Position numbers and translations under genes: made by a program | The notes under the pieces: model-generated | Seen by the model: the letters and a program-made list of their open reading frames with translations, nothing else | Database searches by the model: none | Told to the model about the DNA's origin: nothing | Shown here: in pieces, positions 1 to 11,985 of the stretch | Position numbering within the stretch: the first letter of the stretch is position 1 | Layout of the letters: the number at the start of each line of letters is the position of its first letter | From: Archivesica marissinica | Lineage: Eukaryota > Mollusca > Bivalvia > Venerida > Vesicomyidae | Direction: 5' to 3' | Length of the DNA: 64,000 nt | Assembly (NCBI GenBank): GCA_014843695.1 | Contig: CM026397.1 | Coordinates: 50,843,611-50,907,610, forward strand

Positions 1-109
1 ATAATATAAATTCTCGGATTTTGGGAACATATGGTAAGAATGATCGATGTACAATGCTCTTTCAATATTGTTAAAGAATGGAGTCAGGTGAGCGATACAG
101 GGCCACCAT

Positions 110-588
110 TTTGTTGTTGTTATTACCAAAGATTGTACAGCCTAATTTTGGACACAGATTTTAAGATTTACTAATAGTTATTGATTTAAAGTCACTAATG
201 TATTGTTTTACTTCAGATAGAAATATAAAAGCATAGGTCATCATCGATATTTATCATGCATATTCATTGTAGTGTTACTAAAGTTTGTCGGTGATATTGT
301 AATTAAATATCCATAGAGGCAATGGCATTAACTAGTAGTTATTTCACACACAATGTGGGCAGATATTCAAAATTAAGATAAGTAAGATTGGATAGAGCTA
401 TATTATATTGGAAAATTGCATTGGGAAATATTTTTATTGCCAATTTTGTAGTTAGAAAGAAACTATTCCAGAATTGCTGGCATTGCTAATTGCCCAATGT
501 TGAGTGCCTCATTTTTGCATAAAATTCAAAATGAAAATGTCAGTCTAAAATTTTGGCAGTGCAACCTATAGTTCATATAGGAACTAGT
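110..588. other. No gene or repeat recognised
   Basis: AT-rich sequence with stops in all frames. Confidence 0.6.
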
Positions 589-840
589 TGGCTGTCCGAT
601 TAGTGCAGTGGTTAGCACGCTCACTTCTCACCAATGCAACCTGGGTTCGATCCTCTGACCGGGAAGTATGTGAGATGGTACAGTGGTTGCCAGATCGGAC
701 AGGTGGGTTTTCTCCGGGTACTCCGGTTTCCTCCCACACGAATGACCACATTTACGCTTTCATCCACGCCAACGAGAGTGATTAATATAAGTTGTTAAAA
801 GTTGCTTCGCAATCGTAAAATAAATAAAGTTTAAAAAAAA
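589..840 (+). mobile_element. SINE A (tRNA-headed, conserved central domain)
   Basis: Box A-like TTAGTGCAGTGGTTAGCACG and box B GGGTTCGATCC mark a tRNA-derived head. The body holds GGGTTTTCTCCGGGTACTCC followed by GGTTTCCTCCCACA, which from memory resembles the conserved V/Nin-DC class of SINE central domains. The tail is GAGTGATTAATATAAGTTGT ... AATCGTAAAATAAATAAAG plus poly(A). Confidence 0.8.
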
Positions 841-926
841 GAAATGCATTATGATGTCCCCACATCGTAGGTCATGTGTTTATTTTGTATTACAGTCTAT
901 GGAAAAAAATAAGCCAATTGAATATA

Positions 927-1104
927 CAGTCAAACCTGTCTTAAGCAGCCAGCCAAGGGAGTCAGAGAAAGCGGCTGCTTAGCACAGGTGGCTGCTTAAT
1001 AGAGATCAAATATATAATAAAACAACCGATTGGGAATCTGGAAACTGGCTGCTTAATGCAGGTTGGCTACTTAATGGAGGTGACCACTAACACAGGTTTG
1101 ACTG
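927..1104. mobile_element. pogo/mariner-like MITE, seed copy of the 57-bp array
   Basis: The 178-bp element has ends CAGTCAAACCTGT and the inverted partner ACAGGTTTGACTG, flanked by TA (925-926, 1105-1106). GGCTGCTTA motifs recur inside. Read on the minus strand, two TTAAGCAGCCA repeats inside it lie exactly 57 bp apart. Confidence 0.8.
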
Positions 1105-1199
1105 TATACATCATCTTCAATATGAGATCATTCGAAAGTATAAAACAACGATATTTATAAATCTCTACTGGTTATGATGATATTATTTCTAAGATATGG

Positions 1200-1445
1200 A
1201 GGATATTTGTGTTTATTCGTGTAAGATAGGATTTTATTTCATCTTGTGATCACCGAAATATGTATTTCTACTCGTGGCAACGGTGGCATTAAACCAAATT
1301 TTCTTTTACGATTTCCAATGACTTTGGCTAATATAATATTTGTTTTCATATTTTATTCATTTTAACTGCTTTGTCTGGAGCCTCATTGCACTACGTGACA
1401 CAACCGCACAACCACTTAATAAGAAATAGTTCAGGTATAATTTTC
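1200..1445. repeat. Dispersed repeat, paired with 19535-19750
   Basis: TTTGTGTTTATTCGTGTAAG through a GTTGTGTCACGTAGTGCAAT-type motif (inverse here) is shared with 19600-19750 with the segment order changed; element type unknown. Confidence 0.5.
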
Positions 1446-1594
1446 AAGTTAGTTTCTGTTTGCTGTCAAAAGTAAAAACTACAGACAAAAAAATTCATTA
1501 GAATATATTACTTAATAATTAACGATTCATGATAGTCAGAAAATAGTTAAAATACAACAGTACATCTAACCAAGCAGGAATACGAAACGCAACC

Positions 1595-1980
1595 AGTGGC
1601 AGGGAAAATGCCATCTTTCACTGTTTCAAAGCAGTGTAAGATGGAGTTTCTTTCACTGAGAATAGATTTCTGGTGCAATTGTTGTCAAAATCAATTGATT
1701 TTGTTGTCCAAGATGGCCGCCAAAAGATTGTTCTTTTATTATAGATTTCAAAATTCATCTTCGCCCAAACCGCTGACCAATGGTAACCAAATTTCACAAT
1801 TATAGTCCATGGGCGTAGCCGTTGCAGATTTTTTTAAAAATAGAGGTTGTCGTGAATAAAAGTAACACAAATTCTTCAAACATCTCACAAACCACTGATC
1901 GTATTTTAGCAATATTTGGCAGGAATGATCGATGTACAATGCTCTTTCCAAGTTGTTTAACAAATGGTGCCCCCGTGGTA
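1595..1980 (+). repeat. Dispersed molluscan repeat, decayed copy
   Basis: CCAAGATGGCCGCCAAAAG and GGAATGATCGATGTACAATG with AAATGGTGCCCC. A shorter scrap of the same family is at 38-75. Confidence 0.5.
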
Positions 1981-2283
1981 AGCAATTAGTCAGGTGAGCG
2001 ATATAATGATGGCTCTCTTGTTATAATTGTTGAATATATTTTGTTTGAAAAGAAAAGTTGTTATGCTATAAAAGCACATAAAAATCAGTTATGTTGAAGT
2101 TTTATTAAGTTTTGTTCACATTAATTTAGTTTTGATTTTGATAAATCTGAAACAATGATTTTACAAAATAGGAGAACATTACTTCACCTGTATATATTTA
2201 GGCCTAAATTAAAATATTGTTTGTTTGATCTTTACCTACCCAACATTTCAGACATGGGTAGGTAGGTAAATTATTTTATTTTA

Positions 2284-2697
2284 TCAGAGATTAAAAAATA
2301 ACTTTTTAATGATTTTTAGCAGACTCACAACAGGCTTCAGTGCTGGCTTTTTCATGCCTGCATTTCCAGATCCAAGAAGAATGTCAAATGCATTGGGGCA
2401 TTGCTCCTTCGGGGTATCAGTGTCTGTGTTTTTTTCAATCAGGAATGAAACAAATTTTAAACCTTCATCAAATTGTTGAACTATGCTGATTTGTTCATTC
2501 ATGTCTGGGTGAAAAATATTACTCGCATTTGCCGACTTTGAGATGTTGACAGTCACCGTGTCGGTGTTAATTGGTTTGTCTGCCAGTACATCCAACAAGA
2601 CAGCTTTCCATGTGATTGTGCTAGAGAACTTTCGGATATTGTTTGAAATAAGCGTACATATGTCATGTTCTTCTGTTCGCGTGACGGAAACGCACAA
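2284..2697 (-). CDS. Exon-like open frame, unknown product
   Basis: A minus-strand frame of 137 codons with a balanced, protein-like composition (for example ISIVQQFDEGLKFVSFLIEK and QCPNAFDILLGSG) and no repeat structure. It does not start with ATG: the frame opens after a TGA at about 2714 and its first start-like codon is TTG, so if real it is an internal exon or a fragment. A possible acceptor (TACAG) precedes it near 2720. It runs into a lysine- and phenylalanine-rich AT tail (KIIKKLFFNL), which could be read-through into intron or 3' sequence. I do not recognise the family. It could equally be part of an old mobile element. Confidence 0.3.
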   Translation of the reverse strand: MCVSVTRTEEHDICTLISNNIRKFSSTITWKAVLLDVLADKPINTDTVTVNISKSANASNIFHPDMNEQISIVQQFDEGLKFVSFLIEKNTDTDTPKEQCPNAFDILLGSGNAGMKKPALKPVVSLLKIIKKLFFNL

Positions 2698-2699
2698 GA

Positions 2700-3059
2700 C
2701 ATTTTCCGATCACAAACTGTACTATACAGATGCTTATTAAATGCATAGTCGCCAGTTCACACAAAAGCGTTCCGATGATTCGGATATCGTAAATGGTTCC
2801 AATTGGCGAAAAAGAACCGAAATGGGCGAAAAAGAACCGAATTGACAAATATGGAACGCAAAGGAAAATAAAAAAAATTATTATTTTGAAATTGGAATAA
2901 AAACTTTTGAGTCGGCGGGAAAATACTGAGGCGGGCGGTAAAGATCAAACAAACACTATTTTAATTTAGGCCTTATGTAAAGGAATCTCAAAAAATAGAA
3001 AACAAATTGTCTTGCATGATAATTGCATCATAATTATGATTCTTCAAAGTTGTACAATT
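2700..3059. other. No clear feature
   Basis: Contains a short duplication, GGCGAAAAAGAACCGAA, near 2803 and 2823; otherwise AT-rich. Confidence 0.5.
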
Positions 3060-3262
3060 TTAGTGTGACTATTCCGAGAAATTAGTGCGACTATTCAGAG
3101 AAATGAATGTGACTATTCAGAGAAATAAGTGCGACTATTCCGAGAAATTAGCGTGACTATTCCGAGAAATTAGCTTTGACTATTCCGAGAAATTAGCATC
3201 ACTATTCTGAGAAATTAATGTGATTATTCAGAGAAATTAGTGCGACTATTCAGAGAAATTTG
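3060..3262. repeat. 24-bp tandem repeat, about 8 units
   Basis: Diverged units of GTGACTATTCCGAGAAATTA. Confidence 0.85.
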
Positions 3263-3571
3263 TAATAGAGTTATAGAAAAAATATCTTTTGCTGTGTGCT
3301 GCAAGCCATGCTGTATATATCACCAATAAATTGACCACACAGTGTAAACATAATTTATGGATGTAAATGAACTTGTGCAAATAGTTATATAGTAAACAGA
3401 TATAAGTCGGGTATGCACTGGATTGTGCTTGCTACTGGTAGAAACATTTGACCTATGGGTGAGTATACATAGTACTATTAATAGTTTGCAATTATTACTA
3501 AAATAAGATATTACATGGTCATCAACAAGTAATCAATATGTACCAGGTAGATGTCGGTGATATGTGTATTA

Positions 3572-3908
3572 CAGTCCATACTCACCTATACGACGATTTT
3601 TTTACCACCAGATTATGGCCTCAATGTGGCTTCCCTTCTTATAAGTGAGTGCTAAAGAATTATTTTTTAATTTAAAATTAAAATTTTGTTTTTTAATTTA
3701 GAATTAATTTTAAAAACATGGTATCCACAATTATGTTTTAGAAAAGAAAGCAAACAACCTGACACTTCAACTTGCAATGGCTAAACATGCAATTATATTT
3801 GTGTCTTGTGTCCATTTTATCAACCCGTCTTATATGCGAGTGCATGCTAAAACCCACATATTTCAGGACCAGAGTAGGTGAGATCGCCTTATAGGCGAGT
3901 ATGGATGG
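3572..3908. mobile_element. TA-flanked MITE of the CTTATAAGACG family, copy 1
   Basis: The inverted ends are CAGTCCATACTCACCTATA and, on the other strand, CCATCCATACTCGCCTATA, flanked by TA. It shares the motif ACCACCAGATTATGGCCTCA with the copy at 17586-17997, in the opposite orientation. Confidence 0.6.
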
Positions 3909-3909
3909 T

Positions 3910-4353
3910 ACCTTGATAAAGGCGGGTGATCCCACTGATACGTTGGCTATGAGTATGTGTGGATGTTGGTGTATAGTACTATAGTTTGCAAGATTGGGGG
4001 AGTATTCACATTCCTTTTATCAGTTGTGTGTTGTGTGATTTTACATGTTTAGTACAATGTTGTTTCTATTATAAGCACATTACAAAAATTCAAAACGATG
4101 AAGTAATTAAAGGGCAAGCTGTAATAGTCTGAAATATTCTTAAGCAGATACGAGATTGACAAGACATCAACATAGCCGAAAAAATGATGAACATCAGACA
4201 AAATATGTAGAAACCATGTTTTAATATTTATCTCTTGTATTAATAATTGCACTGTGGGCAGTGACATCACCATTAGTTCCCTATTTGGCAAATATCTATT
4301 TAAAAATTGAAGGCCAAATTGTAATACATTTTATTATAGAATAATATAGTATT
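3910..4353. other. No gene or repeat recognised
   Basis: AT-rich; only short open frames. Confidence 0.55.
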
Positions 4354-4572
4354 TTAACCCTTTCAACACCACAGGCATCTCAATAGGCTTACAAAAAGTG
4401 TAGATCCAGATGAGTCAGGATCTGCACTTTTTGCCAGTAATATTACTATTTTTAGACAAAAATTACCCATTTTGATAAATGGACTGGTCCAAATGTAATT
4501 TTCTTATTAATTTATTGGTCTGAACATATGATGCACCAGTCCATGTCAGTTACTTGGTGTTGAATGGGTTAA
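4354..4572. mobile_element. MITE-1 (TTAA, piggyBac type)
   Basis: A complete copy from TTAACCCTTTCAACACCA to TTGAATGGGTTAA with TTAA at both ends. The central hairpin (GTGTAGATCCAGATGAG / TCAGGATCTGCAC) has lost its tip compared with the copy at 7202. Confidence 0.8.
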
Positions 4573-4654
4573 TGGCATTTGTATCATGTTTCACTTCAAG
4601 CAAAGTGCCATTGATATTCATAGGCTTACTAAACCAATGTTCAACAAACTTTAC

Positions 4655-4855
4655 TTGTATGATCCGTACATGAAGCCTTTCCAAACTTGTTAAAATAATC
4701 TTCCCCTGAAATCCAAGATGGCCGCCATCTAAAAATACCACAAATTCTTAAAAAATCTCATGAACTGCCAGCCGGATTTTGACGAATCCTGGTTAGAATG
4801 ATCGATGTACAATGTCTTTCAAAGTTGTTCAAATGGTGACCCTGTGAATAACGTC
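4655..4855 (+). repeat. Dispersed molluscan repeat, short copy
   Basis: GATCCGTACATGAAGCC, AAGATGGCCGCCATCTAAAA and GAATGATCGATGTACAATGT match 56950-57150. Confidence 0.6.
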
Positions 4856-5433
4856 TGGTATGCACTGGATTGTGCCTGCTACTGGTAAGCATTTCTGTCC
4901 AAATTGATATTTTTCAAATGACCATATAATTTTGGTAATGACCATATAAGGAAAGAATGATGACATCACAGTGTCCATAATCGCTATCAGAAGAGAAGGA
5001 TATTAAACTATCTTTATCTTATATATATAGTGTCTGTTGTTCGTAATTCTTACAACTGTGTTCATGTCTTGTCAATTTCTTACCTGATCAACAGTGTTCC
5101 AGAATATTGCCATTGTCCCTTTAATGGCGCCATCTATATGTACAATAAACTCTGCGATGTCATGTATTATAACCTATCTGTTATATAAATCACTACATCT
5201 GGAACAGGGCTATGCTGTTGGAGATGTTATTTTTGGACTTATGTATTTACCTTTATAGTAGTTATAGGAGATAAGTCCTTTTTAATAAAGGCCCCAGCTA
5301 CGATATATTTACCTTGAAAATGTCTTCTTGATTCCATTTCCACTTGTTATTTAAGTTGAAAAGTATGAAATGGCATCATATAAAACATATGAAACAAGTT
5401 GGTCGTGCAGTATTACTACAATATGGTATTCAC
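4856..5433. other. No gene recognised
   Basis: GTATGCACTGGATTGTGCCT at 4857 repeats 3412 (dispersed scrap). A TATATATA run lies near 5022. Confidence 0.55.
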
Positions 5434-6985
5434 TTGATTGGCATATTGGCTGTGCTTGATCCCAAGCATAAATATAATGTGCTCTAACCTGCTACTGTTT
5501 GGTATGCTTAATTGACATATTGGCTGTGCTTGATTCCAAGTACAAATATAACCTGCTACTGTTTGGTATTATATACTATATTGACATATTGGCTGTGCTT
5601 GATCCCAAGTACAAATATAACCTGCTACTGTTTGGTATTATATACTATATTGACATATTGGCTGTGCTTGATCCCAAGTACAAATATAACCTGCTACTGT
5701 TTGGTATTATATGCTATATTGACATATTGGCTGTGCTTGATCCCAAGTACAAATATAACCTGCTACTGTTTGGTATTATACGCTATATTGACATATTCTC
5801 AAGCACAACTATAATTTGCTCTAACCTGCTACTGTTTGGTATGCTTAATTGACATATTGGCTGTGCTTGATTCCAAGTACAAATAGAATGTGTTCTAACA
5901 TGCTATTGTTTGATATTATATGCTATATTGACATAATGGCTGTGCTTGATCCCAAGCATAAATAGAATGTGCTCTAACCTGCTACTGTTTGATATTATAT
6001 GCTATATTGACATATTGGCTGTGCTTGATCCCAAGCATAAATAGAATGTGTTCTAACATGCTATTGTTTGATATTATATGCTATATTGACATATTGGCTG
6101 TGCTTGATCCCAAGCACAAATAGAATGTGCTCTAACCTGCTACTGTTTGGTATTATAAGCTATATTGACATATTGGCTGTGCTTGATCCCAAGCACAAAT
6201 AGAATGTGCTCTAACCTGCTACTGTTTGGTATGCTTGATTGACATATTGGCTGTGCTTGATCTCAAGCACAAATAGAATGTGCTCTAACCTGCTACTGTT
6301 TGGTATGCTTAATTGACATATTGGCTGTGCTTGATCCCAAGCATAAATATAATGTGCTCTAACCTGCTACTGTTTGGTATGCTTAATTGACATATTGGCT
6401 GTGCTTGATCCCAAGCATAAATATAATGTGCTCTAACCTGCTACTGTTTGATATTATATGCTATATTGACATATTGGCTGTGCTTGATCCCAAGCACAAA
6501 TATAATTTGCTCTAACCTGCTACTGTTTGGTATGCTTAATTGACATATTGGCTGTGCTTGATCCCAAGCACAAATAGAATGTGCTCTAACCTGCTACTGT
6601 TTGGTATTATAAGCTATATTGACATATTGGCTGTGCTTGATCCCAAGCACAAATAGAATGTGCTCTAACCTGCTACTGTTTGGTATGCTTGATTGACATA
6701 TTGGCTGTGCTTGATCTCAAGCACAACTATAATTTGCTCTAACCTGCTACTGTTTGGTATGCTTAATTGACATATTGGCTGTGCTTGATCCCAAGCATAA
6801 ATATAATGTGCTCTAACCTGCTACTGTTTGGTATGCTTAATTGACATATTGGCTGTGCTTGATCCCAAGCATAAATATAATGTGCTCTAACCTGCTACTG
6901 TTTGGTATGCTTGATTGACGTATTGGCTGTGCTTGATCCCAAGCACAAATATAATGTGCTACTGTTTAGTATGCTTGATTGATTA
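5434..6985. repeat. 74-bp minisatellite (69-bp variant at left), about 21 units
   Basis: The unit is TTGACATATTGGCTGTGCTT ... CTGCTACTGTTTGGTATGCTTAA. The left third uses a 69-bp form lacking ATGTGCTCTA, which keeps a 23-codon open repeat (5499-5852). Each unit carries an inverted pair TGTGCTTGATCCCAAGCACA. No seed element was found. Confidence 0.95.
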
Positions 6986-7201
6986 TTGACTAATTTCTGT
7001 ATTATACCATAACTCTTGTATAGTTTCCCACCGAATTCCCAAAAAACAAAATGTTATGAATCAGGGCATGTGCAATAGTATTTCATTGTGTAGCAATGCA
7101 ATTGTTTTGTGTTCATATTCACAAGTTAAATCTCACGGTGAAATGTTCTATTCACAGTTTGTTCATCATTTACATTCATAGTATGTAATCCTTTCATTAG
7201 T

Positions 7202-7447
7202 TTAACCCTTTCAACCCCACAGACCTCTAAATAGGCTTATGAAAAGTGTAGATCCAGATGAGCCGGCTCGTAACGAGCCGTCTCATCAGGATCTGCACTT
7301 TTTTGCCAGTAATAATTATTACTATTTTTAGATAAAATTACCCATTTTGATAAATGAACTGGTCCAAAGGTAATTTTCTTATTAATTTATTGGTCTAAAA
7401 ATAGCATGCACCAGTCCATGTCAGTTACTTGGGGTTGAATGGGTTAA
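7202..7447. mobile_element. MITE-1, full-length copy
   Basis: TTAA-bounded, 246 bp, with the full central hairpin: AGATCCAGATGAGCCGGCTCG, spacer, CGAGCCGTCTCATCAGGATC. This is the most complete MITE-1 in the window and the reference for the others. Confidence 0.85.
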
Positions 7448-7702
7448 ACAATATAACAATAAGAAAATACATGTAGGATTGAGGAGAAAGCAACTTGCTT
7501 TTATGGTTACCTCAATCCTTTCATTATATGTCATCCGTTCATAATTCGATATGCATATACAAAGTAGTTCAAATAAATTGCTAGAATTTCATCGCACTCT
7601 GTTTTACTCTACTCCATCCTCTCAATTTTATGAAATGCGTAAAAAATAAAAATGATCAGTTTTTACCATGTCACAAAATAAAAATAAAATCAAAAACACC
7701 TT

Positions 7703-7930
7703 GTGGCGTCCGTGGTCCAGTGGTAGAACGTCGGATTTGGAATCGAACGGTCCTGGGTTCGATACTCAGTCTGGCCACGTATGTAGTGTCATTGAGCAAG
7801 GCACCTCACACACATTGCTTAGTACTGGTTAATCGCTTAGGTCGGCTAAGCCTGCCTAGGAAAACATGTCTAAGTCCCCGCGAGGGGTTTGACATTAAAG
7901 GAACATACATACATACATACATACATACAC
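7703..7930 (+). mobile_element. SINE F with (ACAT)n tail
   Basis: tRNA-like head GGCGTCCGTGGTCCAGTGGT with box B GGGTTCGATACTC, body with CATTGAGCAAGGCACCTCAC and CCCGCGAGGGGTTTGACATT, then five to six ACAT units. The anticodon stem does not pair well, so it is not a tRNA gene. Confidence 0.72.
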
Positions 7931-7972
7931 CTTCTCCTTGATTTTGAACAAAATGTGGATGATAATCCTCCA

Positions 7973-8214
7973 TTAGCCTTGTGCATGCTAGCAGCAGATA
8001 AAATCACTTTTGCAAATAGCATATAGCCAGATCAGACGGCACAGAATGTTCCGTCTGATCAGGCTCTATGCTGTTTGCTATTTGGAAAAGAGAGCTAAAA
8101 CACTTGGCTGAATAGCAAACAACATAGACCCTGATCAGATGCGGCATTACGCAGCTGATCTGGATCTATGGTGTTTGCAAAAGTGATTTTATTTCCTCAA
8201 CAGGCAAAGGGTCA
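7973..8214. mobile_element. MITE-2
   Basis: Two hairpins of GCAAACAGCATAGAGCCTGATCAGACGG type with the CAAAAGTGATTTTATT edge; ends decayed (TTAGCC at left, GGGTCAA at right). Confidence 0.7.
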
Positions 8215-9060
8215 ATTAATAATGATCTTTCAGTAAATGGTGATGTGTATGATAATTGTGCATTAATTAATATTTTAACATGACTTGATATTTTGTTCTA
8301 AAGAACAAAGAACAGATCTACCGTTGTAAAATATGCAATATACCATGGCTAGAACAGATCTATTTTTGGCTGTTGAATTTTTCCTCCCCTGTATAGAAAC
8401 TTATTTATGAATGAAAATCACGTGACGTAAACAAAAATCGTAGTAAAATATCGTCGTCTGCAAATAGTAAAATCTGATGACGAATGAGAACAGGTCAGTC
8501 GGGCACTTAATCAGTCTACCTCTCGTCAAGCCAATCATCTGACCGCTGCTGATTCCAACATTAGCAGCGAATCGGTGGGCATTGCAGGCCAAGAGAGTTC
8601 CATTTCCCCACCCACTACAGTTGGCCACGTTAATTTCCAGAAAAGTCACGCAACTGCAATGCACATGTTTATGGGAAATATCTCGAGCAGCACAATTAAT
8701 GTCCATGACACAAAATAAGAAGTGCAAATAATCCTTTCCCCTCTGCGTTTGACGTTCTGTCAACTTTTAAACTGAATGTGTTGGACAGTGTTGAATTCTG
8801 AATTGTTTACATATTTAAATAACAGTGTGACAGGAGGCGTGGCTAAAAATTTTAAAATTTTATTAATACTGTTCATGATTATACATTATTCTGCCAACGT
8901 GAACTATTAATACATACATTTATTATTGTTTAAATAAAAATATTAATAAATTCTGGCTAATATTGAAAATTAGCATTAGATTTTTGGAAAATCTTTATTT
9001 CAGGGAGGTAACACGCACATTTCTTCGTTTGTAGTATTATATTGGGTCATGTTAGAATGG
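8215..9060. other. Low-repeat stretch with one weak open frame
   Basis: A 120-codon minus frame at 8401-8763 has mixed composition but no motif, and I do not support it as a gene. The rest is AT-rich. Confidence 0.5.
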
Positions 9061-9299
9061 AAATAATATTTGTCTTGCCGTGGTATATCGCCGAATAAAC
9101 CATGGTTTGTCGTTCTGATGCATAGAAATTAACCACATAGGCCTACGGCCTGCATGGTAAGTCCTACGCATCAGAACTCCAAACCTGCGTGGTTAATTCC
9201 TACGCATCAGAACTACGGCCTGCATGGTTAATTCCTACGCATCAGAACTCCAAACCGTGGTTTATTCGCCGATATAGCACGGCAAGACAAATATTATTT
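9061..9299. mobile_element. Foldback element with internal 34-bp repeats
   Basis: The arms of about 60 bp are nearly perfect inverse copies (AAATAATATTTGTCTTGCCG at both outer ends). The loop holds three units of CCTACGCATCAGAACT with CCTGCATGGTTAATT. Confidence 0.75.
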
Positions 9300-9545
9300 C
9301 CTAAATGATCTTCAATAACTGATGATGAGCGATGAAGGTACATATAGGGCTCCAGCTTTAGGTTGTGTATGTTATATTATATTGCATAAACTGTGTATTG
9401 TGATCAACCGTATACTTATTTATTTATATTTACCGTAGCTACTCTGAAATGCACTGTAACCTTATAATAATGCTGTCTTCTGGGAACGATACTGCTCTGT
9501 CAGTGATACTGGTGATATAACGGGGAAAACTGTTTAATTTTTTTA

Positions 9546-9735
9546 TTAACCCATTCAACACCAAGTAACTGACATGGACTGGTGCATGATATTTATTAAC
9601 CCATTCAACACCAAGTAACTGACATGGACTGGTGCATGATATTTTTAGACCAATAAATTAATACGAAAATTATATTAAATTTTGCACCAGTTTCATTTAT
9701 CAAAATGCGTAATTTTGTTTAAAAAGTTCAGTTCA
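9546..9735. mobile_element. MITE-1, partial with duplicated end
   Basis: The terminal 50 bp (TTAACCCATTCAACACCAAG onward) occurs twice in tandem, at 9546 and 9596. The element then breaks off inside its body just before the 30-bp minisatellite at 9745. Confidence 0.7.
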
Positions 9736-9744
9736 GTTATATCA

Positions 9745-11985
9745 AGAGGGACAGAACCCACTGATGGGGGAATATTTCATGGGTATGAGGACTGATGGGG
9801 GAATATTTCATGGGTATGAGGAATGATGGGGAATATTTCATGGGTATGAGGAATGATGGGGAATATTTCATGGGTATGAGGAATGAAGGGGTATACTTCA
9901 TGGTATGAGGAATGAAGGGGAATACTGCAGGGGTATGTGGAATGATGGGGGAATACTTCAGGGGTATGTGGAATGATGGGGAATACTGCAGGGGTATGAG
10001 GAATGAAGGGGAATATTTCATGGGTATGAGGACTGGGGGTATACTTCATGGGTATGAGGAATGATGGGGAATACTTCATGGTATGAGGAATGATGGGGTA
10101 TACTTCATGGGTATGAGGAATGATGGGTTATACTTCATGGGTATGTGGAATGATGGGAATACTTCATGGGTATGAGGAATGATGGGGTATACTTCATGGG
10201 TATGAGGAATGATGGGGTATACTTCATGGGTATGGGAATGATGGGGTATATTTCATGGGTATGTGGAATGATGGGGATACTTCATGGGTATGTGGAATGA
10301 TGGGGTATACTTCATGGGTATGAGGAATGATGGGGTATACTTAATGGGTATGAGGAATGATGGGGTATACTTCATGGGTATGTGGAATGATGGGGTATAC
10401 TTCATGGGTATGAGGAATGATGGGGAATACTGCAGGGGTATGTGGAATGATGGGGTATACTTCATGGGTATGAGGAATGAAGGGGTATACTTCATTGGTA
10501 TGTGGAATGAAGGGGAATACTGCAGGGGTATGTGGAATGATGGGGTATACTTCATGGGTATGTGGAATGGTGGGGAATACTTCATGGGTATGAGGAATGA
10601 AGGGGAATACTTCATGGGTATGAGGAATGAAGGGGTATACTTCATGGGTATGTGGAATGGTGGGGTATACTTCATGGGTATGTGGAATGATGGGGAATAC
10701 TTCATGGGTATGAGGAATGATGGGGTATACTTCACGGGTATGAGGAATGATGGGGTATACTTCACGGGTATGAGGAATGATGGGGTATACTTCAGGGGTA
10801 TGAGGAATGAAGGGGAATACTGCAGGGGTATGAGGAATGATGGGAATACTTCATGGGTATGAGGAATGATGGGGTATACTTCACGGGTATGAGGAATGAT
10901 GGGGTATACTTCATGGGTATGTGGAATGATGGGGTATACTTCAGGGGTATGAGGAATGAAGGGGTATACTTCAGGGTATGAGGAATGATGGGGAATACTT
11001 CATGGGTATGTGGAATGATGGGGTATACTTCATGGGTATGTGGAATGATGGGGTATACTTCATGGGTATGTGGAATGGTGGGGTATACTTCATGTGTATG
11101 AGGAATGAAGGGGTATACTGCAGGGGTATGAGGAATGAAGGGGTATACTGCAGGGGTATGAGGAATGAAGGGGTATACTTCATGGGTATGTGGACTGATG
11201 GGGTATACTTCATGGGTATGAGGAATGAGGGTATACTTCATGGGTATGGGAATGAAGGGTATACTTCATGGGTATGTGGAATGATGGGGTATACTTCATG
11301 GGTATGAGGAATGATGGGGTATACTTCATGGGTATGTGGAATGATGGGGTATACTTCATGTGTATGAGGAATGAAGGGGTATACTTAATGGGTATGAGGA
11401 ATGATGGGGTATACTTCATGGGTATGTGGAATGGTGGGGTATACTTCATGGGTATGTGGAATGATGGGGTATACTTCATGGGTATGTGAAATGGTGGGGA
11501 ATACTTCATGGGTATGTGGAATGAAGGGGAATGCTTCATGTGTATGTGGAATTATGGGGAATACTTCATGGGTATGTGGAATGATGGGTATACTTCATGG
11601 GTATGTGGAATGATGGGGTATACTTCATGGGTATGAGGAATGATGGGGTATACTTCATGGGTATGTGGAATGGTGGGGAATACTTCATGGGTATGAGGAA
11701 TGATGGGTACTTCATGGGTATGAGGAATGATGGGGTATACTTCAGGGTATGAGGAATGATGGGGTATACTTCATGGGTATGTGGAATGTGGGGAATACTT
11801 AATGGGTATGAGGAATGATGGGGTATACTTCATGGGTATGAGGAATGATGGGGTATACTTCATGGGTATGTGGAATGATGGGGTATACTTCATGGGTATG
11901 TGGAATGATGGGGTATACTTCATGGGTATGAGGAATGATGGGGTATACTTCATGGGTATGTGGAATGATGGGGTATATTTCATGG
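9745..11985. repeat. 30-bp minisatellite, about 75 units
   Basis: The unit is GGGTATGAGGAATGATGGGG plus TATACTTCAT, with GAGG/GTGG and TATACTTCAT/AATACTGCAG variants. It runs into the gap at 11986. All frames on it are array artefacts. Confidence 0.96.

Noticed and set aside
7705..7780. Functional tRNA gene
   Set aside because: Box A and B are present but the anticodon stem does not pair and a SINE body follows; the same holds for all other tRNA-like heads here.
8401..8763. 120-codon minus-strand frame
   Set aside because: No motif, no splice signal I trust, and an AT-rich end; too weak to call.
9737..11613. Repetitive peptides (YTPSFHIPMK-like and GMRNDGVYFM-like)
   Set aside because: 30-bp array read in several frames on both strands; frame changes with every unit-length variant and there is no gene structure.
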